A DNA stretch of 12,358 nucleotides, taken from the NCBI GenBank assembly GCA_024684065.1, contig JAIKXO010000155.1, positions 1 through 12,358 on the forward strand. Direction: 5' to 3'. Position 1 is the first letter of the stretch. The number at the start of each line of letters is the position of its first letter. Made by a program: the position numbers and the translations under genes. The notes beneath the pieces are model-generated. The model did not search any database, was not told where the DNA came from, and worked only from the letters and a program-made list of their open reading frames with translations. Shown here one piece after another: positions 7,036-12,358 of the stretch. The stretch comes from Lachnospiraceae bacterium (GTDB lineage: Bacteria > Bacillota_A > Clostridia > Lachnospirales > Lachnospiraceae).

Positions 7036-7137
7036 TTATCCCATCTCCGGAAAACCTGTAAGATCATAAAGCAGAGAACTGAGCAGATATGCATCATCTC
7101 CTGTTGCGAGCATCGGAGCGATATGATCGGTCTGTTT
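7036..7137 (-). other. 33 in-frame sense codons after the MBL-methyltransferase stop
   Basis: Directly after the TAA that ends the fusion protein, the same frame stays open for 33 codons: KQTDHIAPMLATGDDAYLL, then SSLLYDLTGFPEMG, then TAA at 7038-7036, only a few bases from the terminator. The composition looks like real protein. There is no good ribosome-binding site; an internal ATG would give a 25-residue peptide. It may be the 3' relic of a deleted gene, a readthrough extension or a short ORF. I do not recognise it. Confidence 0.4.
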
Positions 7138-8655
7138 TTACTTCACGCAGCGAAAGTAAACCATCGACCCGTCTACATGGTAATCCACCTGTAAATATAG
7201 CCTGCGAAGTATCTTCAGAAGCTGATCCTCCGTAGGAAACGGCGGGGTAAACCACCCTTTCCTTGCCAGGACATTCTTTACAAGCCAGTCCGTACGCTTT
7301 GATTTTCCTTTGATATAAAAACAGGCTATAAAACTGCCGCCCTTCTTAAGCACGCGTTTTGTTTCCTTAAATGCTTTTTTCTTGTCAGGAAACGCATGAA
7401 ACCCGTTCATGCTCATGACAATATCGCAGCTTTCATCAGCAAGCGGTAATTTACCCACATCTCCCTGAACAAATGATATATGCGGACAGTCTCGCAGCCG
7501 GCCTTTTGCTTTTTGCAACATATCGCCGCTATAATCAAGGCATGTGATACTTGCTTCTTTCAATGACCTCCATTTCTTTTCCGTGAATACCGCAGTTCCT
7601 ACAGGGACATCGAGCAAATCCCCCGAAAAGTCGTCCGGCACATAGGACAGTACCTTTTCTGCGATCTCATTGTCGTCTGTCCCACTCCAAAAGAAGCGTA
7701 TATACATCCTGCTTAAGACATTTCCCTGTGTCAGGACATCATCATATATATTCCTGGAGGCGTGATATGCTGTTTGTATCCGATCTGACACCGGCTCTGC
7801 CTTCCCAAGCCTCTCATTCCGTGCTCTGTATTCCGTATCTTCTCTCTCATCATACCCGTCATATGGAGCGTTCGGATCATGAGGCTTCTGCCTCTTTAGG
7901 CTATTACAGACCTGATCCCTGTGTGCGAATACGAAATCAAGATCATCCGACCAGCCCGTGTGACCGGTGATCACTTTCGGGAAGATTCCTCTGTCTCGCA
8001 GGAGCTTCTCCAGTTTCACAAGCGATTTTTTTGAAAGCTCGTTATCCTCGGCAAGAGCATTGATAAAGCTGTATCCTCCGTCCGCACCGAACCATATAGT
8101 ATCCCCGGTAAAGAGATACGCATCGTCTATTAGATAAACCATATGTCCCCATGTATGTCCCGGAACAAGTATCGGCTCAATCTTGATATCATCGACATAA
8201 AACACGTCGCCGTCCTTTAAGAGCTCTCGTTCATTATCACTCTTCACCATAGGGAGCTTATATAACCCAAAAATAACCCTCCTTCTCACCTCTCCGGTCA
8301 TATACCTGTTTTCGATCTCACTGATATACAGCTTGGCTTCCTTAAACAGACCATTGCTGTCACGTTCCACAGCTCCCACATGATCCGTGTCCTGATGCGT
8401 TATCAGAATATGTTCTATGGAAGACGGATCTATATCCAGCCACCTCATTTTCTCGGCAAGCCGCCCGTAGTTATAACCTGCATCGATCATGATCGTCGTA
8501 CCATTCTTTGTATAAAAGAAGATATTCGCGATCCATTCCCTTACACAAGCGACATGATCGTCTATCCGTCCTGTGTTTAACGGTTTAAAAATCTCCTTTC
8601 CTCGATACCCCCACGACATAACCACCTTTTGAAAATTTGAAGCCTTTCTGGACAT
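7138..8655 (-). CDS. Metallo-beta-lactamase fold hydrolase fused to a SAM-dependent methyltransferase
   Basis: This is a 505-residue two-domain protein. Residues about 30-245 form an MBL-fold domain with THQDTDHVG (86-94; the second His of HxHxDH is Asp, as in some lactonase-like members), GHTWGH (166-171), TGDT (184-187) and GHTG (231-234). Residues 255-300 look like a charged linker. Residues about 300-505 form a class I methyltransferase with LLDVPVGTAVF (347-357, an A where the loop usually has G), CLDYSGDMLQKAKGR (372-386), FVQGDVGKLPLADESCDIVM (395-414) and VLKKGGSFIACFY. The ATG at 8655 has AAGGAGG, overlapping the P-type ATPase stop 12 bases upstream, so it is the last gene of that operon. 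The two activities probably act on one substrate or pathway. The substrate is unknown and the link to metal is by context only. Confidence 0.9.
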   Translation of the reverse strand: MSRKASNFQKVVMSWGYRGKEIFKPLNTGRIDDHVACVREWIANIFFYTKNGTTIMIDAGYNYGRLAEKMRWLDIDPSSIEHILITHQDTDHVGAVERDSNGLFKEAKLYISEIENRYMTGEVRRRVIFGLYKLPMVKSDNERELLKDGDVFYVDDIKIEPILVPGHTWGHMVYLIDDAYLFTGDTIWFGADGGYSFINALAEDNELSKKSLVKLEKLLRDRGIFPKVITGHTGWSDDLDFVFAHRDQVCNSLKRQKPHDPNAPYDGYDEREDTEYRARNERLGKAEPVSDRIQTAYHASRNIYDDVLTQGNVLSRMYIRFFWSGTDDNEIAEKVLSYVPDDFSGDLLDVPVGTAVFTEKKWRSLKEASITCLDYSGDMLQKAKGRLRDCPHISFVQGDVGKLPLADESCDIVMSMNGFHAFPDKKKAFKETKRVLKKGGSFIACFYIKGKSKRTDWLVKNVLARKGWFTPPFPTEDQLLKILRRLYLQVDYHVDGSMVYFRCVK

Positions 8656-8667
8656 TTTTCTGCCTCC

Positions 8668-10788
8668 TTATTTCTTTCCTTTATCCTCCAAAAAAGGCCG
8701 CTGCTCCCGTTGCCCTGGCATAAGATGTGTCATACTCTTAAGCCCTATCGCCATGGTCGACCCGTTATGAAGCACCGCAGATGTCGCAGGCGGCATAACC
8801 CCGGCTATTCCAAGCCCTATAAGCGCAGTATTGAATCCTACTATGATCCTGTAATTGAATCTGATCCTTTTCATCAAAAGAGTGCTGATATCCCTTAATA
8901 CGGCTATGCTTTCCAGATCATCGGAGCCTATTGTGATATCGGCTATCTGTCTGGCTATTTCCGCGCCGTCGCTGATGGCAATTCCCGCATCTGATGCGGA
9001 TAGTGCCGGAGAATCATTGATCCCGTCACCTACCATGATCACACGATGCCCTTCATTCTTCATTTTTTCAACATATCCTGACTTGTCTTCCGGGAGCACT
9101 TCCGAATAATATTCGCTAATACCTGCTTCGGCGGCGATCCTGGCAGCGGTCCTGTCACTGTCACCCGTCATCATTACGATATGTTTAAAACCGCGTGCGC
9201 GAAGTTTCTCTATTACATCCGGTGTTTCTTTCCGCATCGGATCTTCTATCAAAATGCATGCCGACAATTTACCGTTCTTGGCAAAATACAGGTGAGAATA
9301 TCCGTCCGGCAGCGAGTCAAACAATTCTCTCTTGTCATCCGCTATGACAACGCCTTCATCTTCAAAGACAAAATGATAACTTCCGATAACAACTCTCTCA
9401 CCTTCGATCTCAGAAGCGATTCCGTGTGCAACGATATACTCCACACTTGCATGAAGTTCATCATGCAGCAAGCCCTTTTTCAAAGCAGCGTCAACCACGG
9501 CTCCGGCAACTGAATGCGGAAAATGTTCCTCCAGACATGCCGCCTGTCTGAGCAGTTCATCTTCGGATTCATCGCAAAACGATACCACTTTGGCCACGGT
9601 CGGTTTAGCTTTTGTTATCGTACCGGTCTTGTCAAAAACTATCGTATCCGCATCTGCCACAGCTTCCAGAAACTTTCCGCCCTTGACGGTGATATCATAT
9701 TCGGATGCCTCCTTAATGGCAGATAATACGGATATCGGCATCGACATCTTGAGTGCGCATGAATAATCGACCATGAGTACGGATACCGCTTTAGTCACAT
9801 TCCGGCTTATCGCCCATGTCAGTCCGGCAGCAAGCAGAGTATATGGAACGAGCCTGTCGGCAAGCCTCTCTGCTTTGCTTTCCAGAGATGACTTGAGTTT
9901 TTCGGATCCCTCGATCATCTTCACGATCTTGTCAAATCGTCCGCAGCCCTCTGTCTGGGTCACCCTGATGATCAGTTCGCCTTCCTCCACAACCGTTCCT
10001 GCAAATACACTCTTGCCTGCTCCCTTGTGTACCGCCGTGCCTTCCCCTGTCATGGAGGCCTGATTTACCATGGCTTCTCCGGCATCCACCTCTCCGTCAA
10101 ACGGGATCATATTTCCCATCCGAACGACTACCCTGTCACCGCAGACTACCATTGATGAATCAGTCTGCTCCTCACCGTTCTCTGTTTGCAGCCACACCTT
10201 ATCGATATTTAAAGACATCCTCCTGGCAAGATCATCCACTGAACGTTTATGCGTCCACTCCTCAAGAGTGTCTCCGATCTTTAGCAGAAACATGACATTA
10301 GAGGCGGTATTGTGATCGCCCGTCATGATAGCAGAGATGATCGCGGCCGCATCCAGCATCTCCACCTGCAGCCGTCCGTTTTTGATCGTCTTCAGGCCGC
10401 GCCACAGGTATCCGGCCGCGCGGATCGTATCCCATATCCTCCGGATAGCGATTGGCAGAAAAAGCCGTTTCCCGAAATGCACGAGCACTGCCGCCACAAC
10501 CTGCTCATAATACTTCGAGGAAAGTTCTCTACCGGAACTCTCAAATATCCGTTCCGGCACCTTTACGTCTGAAAAGGAAAATTCTTTCACGATGTCCAGG
10601 ATCCGCGATCTGTCCCCGGAGAAGAAGATCACCGCATCCGCGGTCCGTTCGTAGACCCGTGCTTCCCGGACCTCGTCAAAGCCTTTCAGATAGTATTCCA
10701 GGGTATCCGCCTCCCGGAAGCTTAGCCGTTTCCCGGGGAGATGGATCCTGATCCTGTTTCTGATCTCATGCTTGATCGTAACGTTCAT
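8668..10788 (-). CDS. Heavy-metal translocating P-type ATPase (P1B, non-CPC)
   Basis: This 706-residue membrane ATPase has an N-terminal, Cys-free HMA_2-like domain (about 1-85) rich in Arg (RNRIRIHLPGKR). Membrane segments follow, then an actuator domain with MTGEG (246-250, instead of TGES), the ion-path helix VDYSCALKMSMP (340-351), the phosphorylation site DKTGT (386-390), an EEHFPH element (420-425, in place of SEHPL) and GDGINDSPA (587-595). SCA replaces the CPC/SPC motif of copper, zinc and cobalt pumps. It resembles the P1B-6 type found in ferrosome (fez) loci, although I place it there from memory and not from an alignment. Its ATG overlaps the DUF6110-like stop as ATGA, and the operator pair upstream of that gene would control both. 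Iron or manganese is the likely substrate; direction is unknown. Confidence 0.9.
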   Translation of the reverse strand: MNVTIKHEIRNRIRIHLPGKRLSFREADTLEYYLKGFDEVREARVYERTADAVIFFSGDRSRILDIVKEFSFSDVKVPERIFESSGRELSSKYYEQVVAAVLVHFGKRLFLPIAIRRIWDTIRAAGYLWRGLKTIKNGRLQVEMLDAAAIISAIMTGDHNTASNVMFLLKIGDTLEEWTHKRSVDDLARRMSLNIDKVWLQTENGEEQTDSSMVVCGDRVVVRMGNMIPFDGEVDAGEAMVNQASMTGEGTAVHKGAGKSVFAGTVVEEGELIIRVTQTEGCGRFDKIVKMIEGSEKLKSSLESKAERLADRLVPYTLLAAGLTWAISRNVTKAVSVLMVDYSCALKMSMPISVLSAIKEASEYDITVKGGKFLEAVADADTIVFDKTGTITKAKPTVAKVVSFCDESEDELLRQAACLEEHFPHSVAGAVVDAALKKGLLHDELHASVEYIVAHGIASEIEGERVVIGSYHFVFEDEGVVIADDKRELFDSLPDGYSHLYFAKNGKLSACILIEDPMRKETPDVIEKLRARGFKHIVMMTGDSDRTAARIAAEAGISEYYSEVLPEDKSGYVEKMKNEGHRVIMVGDGINDSPALSASDAGIAISDGAEIARQIADITIGSDDLESIAVLRDISTLLMKRIRFNYRIIVGFNTALIGLGIAGVMPPATSAVLHNGSTMAIGLKSMTHLMPGQREQRPFLEDKGKK

Positions 10789-11027
10789 TCTTCCGTTTCA
10801 TCTTCCTTCCCGGATCTGTCCTCGTTGATCTCCTTTGCCTCTTCATAGATATCCATGCAGTTTTCCTGAAGCGTAGTCACCTGATCGAGCACGGCATCCT
10901 TTGCTCTCAGAACCCCTGCGGTACAGCGCGCATAGAGCTTTTTGGCATCTTTGGAAGAGAGAAGCTTGATTCCCTCAAGACCAAACAATGTTCCCAGTGC
11001 AAATAAACCGATTCCCTTTAGTTTCAT
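10785..11027 (-). CDS. DUF6110-like small membrane protein
   Basis: This 80-residue protein starts with a hydrophobic segment carrying small-residue spacing (GIGLFALGTLFGLEGIKLL, residues 5-23). An amphipathic, charged helix follows, with SKDAKKLYARCTAGVLRAKD and a coiled-coil-like TTLQENCMDIYEEAKEINE, and an acidic tail. I recognise the pattern as the DUF6110 type, which is often encoded beside non-CPC heavy-metal P-type ATPases in Lachnospiraceae and relatives. AAAGGAG lies nine bases before the ATG at 11027. The stop overlaps the ATPase start (ATGA), so the proteins are probably made in fixed ratio and may form a complex. In fez loci the pump is accompanied by small membrane proteins; whether this is their counterpart is inference. 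Confidence 0.8.
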   Translation of the reverse strand: MKLKGIGLFALGTLFGLEGIKLLSSKDAKKLYARCTAGVLRAKDAVLDQVTTLQENCMDIYEEAKEINEDRSGKEDETEE

Positions 11028-11062
11028 TTCGTTGATCTCCTTTCCTGATCCATGGTTTTCCG

Positions 11063-11078
11063 GTTAGTATTAGCTAAC
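11063..11078. promoter_or_regulatory. Putative DtxR-type operator, box 5 (proximal, ATPase operon)
   Basis: Perfect inverted repeat GTTAG-TATTAG-CTAAC, 35 bases upstream of the DUF6110-like start. A -10-like TAATAT lies at 11093-11088 on the minus strand, at the same offset as the TATCAT next to box 3. Confidence 0.75.
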
Positions 11079-11093
11079 TCACCGTTTATATTA

Positions 11094-11116
11094 AACTCCG
11101 CGATTTGTGCGGAGTT
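11094..11116. promoter_or_regulatory. GC-rich hairpin between operator boxes 5 and 6
   Basis: An 8-bp perfect stem, AACTCCGC paired with GCGGAGTT around the loop GATTTGT. It matches the hairpin at 6864-6884 in stem sequence, loop size and position within the module. Confidence 0.6.
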
Positions 11117-11146
11117 ATTCTATACGGTAAATACGCCAGTACTTTG

Positions 11147-11162
11147 GTTAGTTGTCGCTAAC
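11147..11162. promoter_or_regulatory. Putative DtxR-type operator, box 6 (distal, ATPase operon)
   Basis: Perfect inverted repeat GTTAG-TTGTCG-CTAAC, beginning six bases downstream of the -10 of the ATPase operon promoter, over the predicted start site. Confidence 0.78.
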
Positions 11163-11168
11163 TAAAGA

Positions 11169-11197
11169 ATAATAACATATGTTTGAGATATAATCAA
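11169..11197 (-). promoter_or_regulatory. Promoter of the DUF6110-ATPase-MBL/methyltransferase operon
   Basis: On the minus strand, -35 TTGATT (11197-11192), a 17-base spacer, and -10 TATTAT (11174-11169). It is homologous to the regulator promoter at 6938-6966. Confidence 0.7.
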
Positions 11198-11496
11198 TAC
11201 GTCCGGGAAAATTTCTTAAAGCAGATTTTTTAAAGCATTTCCCAAATCGTTCTTCTCTTTGGGAGAAAGATCATTATCGCTGGGAGAAAAAAATGCTGAT
11301 GAACATAATCCTCGGCAGTGATACCGTGAAACTTTTGGCAGGATGCTTACACCAGAGTGAAAAACCGGAAGCCGTTGCAGGAGCAGGTGATCAGGCTGCT
11401 TCCCACCTTTTCTCCCTTCGCCGATGGCCCTGATCTTTCCGGTCTTCGTGACGGATGGAAAAACAACTTGTTGCAAGAATCCGGTATGTGTGTATG
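11198..11496. other. Intergenic stretch, no supported gene
   Basis: About 300 bases between the leftward metal promoter and the rightward antitoxin region. Short frames exist on both strands (for example a rightward one starting MLMNIILGSDTVKLL at about 11293), but none has a recognisable family or a convincing ribosome-binding site. It may be the remains of older genes. Confidence 0.4.
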
Positions 11497-11523
11497 TTGA
11501 AAAAAAGCGCCATAATGTATAGT
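11497..11523 (+). promoter_or_regulatory. Possible promoter for the antitoxin gene
   Basis: TTGAAA, a 15-base spacer (short), and TATAGT. A perfect TATAAT also occurs at 11531-11536 but without a clear -35. Either could drive the antitoxin gene at 11616. Confidence 0.3.
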
Positions 11524-11615
11524 AAATTTGTATAATCATGTGCATACGCATTGTGCCGATTGCATATGAATCAGTGATCATAATAAAATTTTTACGGCAC
11601 AGAGAGGTGACGATT

Positions 11616-11873
11616 ATGACATTACAACAGGAAGCGTATAGCAGAATAGATCAGATGACGGATGACGGCATCAGAGTATTGATAGATATGATCGACAAGA
11701 TGAAAACTGTTTCGGTCATAGGCTTTAAGGTCAATGAAGTGACAGTTTCCGTATCCCAGCCGAGCCAGGCTATGACAAAGGCAGATAAGAAAAGGCGGTT
11801 TATGCAGTCGGCAGGCAAAATAAAGGTAGATGCCAAGGCAGTAAGTGAGTTGAGAGAGGGGGGTATGATTTGA
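11616..11873 (+). CDS. VapB-like antitoxin
   Basis: This 85-residue small protein pairs with the PIN-domain toxin gene that follows. The N-terminal half (MTLQQEAYSRIDQMTDDGI, VLIDMIDKM) looks helical. The C-terminal half ends in AGKIKVDAKAVSELREGGMI, a toxin-wrapping tail typical of antitoxins placed upstream of PIN toxins. GAGAGGTG precedes the ATG at 11616. The stop shares a base with the toxin start (TGATG), the usual coupled arrangement. Upstream in-frame codons to 11538 have no better initiation site. The antitoxin is intact while the toxin is broken, so the module is a relic or the antitoxin serves a toxin elsewhere. Confidence 0.75.
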   Translation: MTLQQEAYSRIDQMTDDGIRVLIDMIDKMKTVSVIGFKVNEVTVSVSQPSQAMTKADKKRRFMQSAGKIKVDAKAVSELREGGMI

Positions 11874-12103
11874 TGATTTTGGCAGATACCAACTTTTTTA
11901 TCGATTTTTGGAACAATCCCACCGATGAGCTGATAGAATGCTTTGAGCGCGAGGATATAGTGATATGTGGCGTAATCAGATCTGAACTGCTTCATGGCGC
12001 GGTGTCTGACTAGGATTTTGCCAATATCACCACCATGCTTGAAGCATTTGACGAAAAAACGTTTGATGCAGATTCTTCCCATCACGGGAATGCTGGCATA
12101 TAA
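11873..12103 (+). pseudogene. VapC-like PIN-domain toxin, truncated
   Basis: The frame opens MILADTNFFIDFWNN with the PIN Asp5 (DTN) and continues to ICGVIRSELLHGAVSD, with the conserved Glu38. It hits TAG at 12011-12013 after 46 codons. The same frame then resumes as DFANITTMLEAFDEKTFDAD, still PIN-like, until about 12073, where the similarity stops. PIN toxins are normally about 130 residues and need later Asp residues that are missing here. An internal nonsense codon plus loss of the 3' half make this non-functional as an RNase. Confidence 0.75.
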
Positions 12104-12131
12104 CATCAATGGGTTTTAGTTCTGCTGCCAT
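12074..12131 (-). pseudogene. 5' fragment of a conserved small protein gene, reversed
   Basis: On the minus strand an excellent initiation site (AGGAGAGGTGAAGG) precedes ATG 12131 and the reading MAAELKPIDVICQHSRDGK. I recall this start from a small Lachnospiraceae protein of unknown function. After that the frame runs into the antisense of the toxin relic and ends at TGG TGG TGA near 12027. The gene therefore appears cut off at about codon 19 by a rearrangement. Recognition is from memory and moderately certain. Confidence 0.5.
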
Positions 12132-12250
12132 AATACCTTCACCTCTCCTGAAGATATTGCGGAACGTATTTTCGATTTTGTAAAGAAGTATAGAATCGCA
12201 ACATAAGAATAAGCCAACACACATAATAATCTTTTGTTTTTCACAGCCTT

Positions 12251-12278
12251 TTGGATGCTATTAATTTTCTTATATGAT
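12251..12278 (+). promoter_or_regulatory. Probable promoter of the rightward gene at 12344
   Basis: TTGGAT, a 16-base spacer, and TATGAT in an AT-rich stretch about 65 bases before the start codon. Confidence 0.45.
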
Positions 12279-12343
12279 ATACTCAAATAAAGTTATCCTT
12301 TTTCAATTTATATTAATCTCGGACTGAGAACCAGAGGAGAAAT

Positions 12344-12358
12344 AATGGCCACCTCAGA
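12344..12358 (+). CDS. Start of a rightward gene (runs out of the window)
   Basis: AGAGGAG lies six bases before ATG 12344, with an AT-rich promoter-like region upstream. Only MATS and part of the next codon are visible, so no function can be assigned. Confidence 0.55.

Larger units (their letters stand above)
11063..11197 (-). repeat. Duplicated 135-bp regulatory module, copy B
   Basis: Counterpart of 6832-6966. From -35 to the proximal box both copies are exactly 135 bp, and the two box starts are 84 bp apart in both. The promoter, hairpin and boxes are conserved while the segments between them differ. Confidence 0.75.

Noticed and set aside
6987..7137. Structured leader or riboswitch upstream of the regulator operon
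   Set aside because: The stem lies upstream of the mapped -35 and ends in a T-tract, so it is better explained as the terminator of the preceding operon.
11216..11581. Leftward 121-codon frame between the metal operon and the antitoxin
   Set aside because: It has no ribosome-binding site, no recognisable family and low-quality composition, and it overlaps the likely antitoxin promoter.
12140..12205. Rightward frame reading SPEDIAERIFDFVKKYRIAT to a TAA, which looks protein-like
   Set aside because: It has no start or ribosome-binding site and overlaps the upstream region of the reversed gene fragment, whose own initiation site is strong. It could be a gene tail brought in by the rearrangement, but I cannot support it.
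1..12358. CRISPR arrays, tRNA or rRNA genes, insertion sequences
   Set aside because: I saw no regularly spaced direct repeats, tRNA-like cloverleaf segments, rRNA stretches or intact transposase motifs.

Overview
The window looks like chromosomal DNA from an anaerobic Firmicute of the Lachnospiraceae type. I base this on the protein families present (DUF3793, a DUF6110-like protein, a two-domain DtxR-family regulator, a stand-alone FeoA, a TM+HMA mini-protein), on the intermediate base composition, and on the strong GGAGG ribosome-binding sites. From 1 to about 11,200 every gene lies on the minus strand and the content is about metal, most likely iron. From about 11,200 to the end the DNA is a degraded, rearranged accessory stretch.

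Reading in the direction of transcription (right to left), the metal region has four units. (1) 11027-7138: a small DUF6110-like membrane protein, a heavy-metal P-type ATPase that lacks the usual CPC motif, and a metallo-beta-lactamase/SAM-methyltransferase fusion, closed by a terminator at 6987-7032. (2) 6798-4821: a DtxR-family regulator, an LCM/TcmP-type methyltransferase and a second class I methyltransferase. (3) 4652-2965: DUF3793, FeoA, a feoB reduced to its two ends, and a membrane-anchored HMA protein, closed by a terminator at 2914-2941. (4) 2869 to beyond base 1: a pair of translationally coupled exporter-fold ABC half-transporters resembling the IrtAB/YbtPQ siderophore importers.

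The units are tied together by six copies of one palindrome, GTTAG-N6-CTAAC, found upstream of all four and nowhere else that I noticed. In units 1 and 2 the palindrome occurs twice, inside a duplicated 135-bp regulatory module: promoter (TTGATT-N17-TAATAT or TATTAT), box, GC-rich hairpin, box. The spacing is identical in the two copies (84 bp between equivalent points of the boxes). The DtxR-family protein encoded in the middle is the obvious candidate to bind these boxes, including its own two. I read the region as a self-contained metal-responsive regulon. It combines a P-type ATPase/DUF6110 pair that may be related to ferrosome (fez) loci, three methyltransferase domains, an ABC pair that may import a metallophore, and a crippled Feo system.

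The right end holds a VapB-like antitoxin, a VapC-like PIN toxin broken by a nonsense codon and joined to a reversed 5' fragment of another gene, and the first codons of a rightward gene at 12344.
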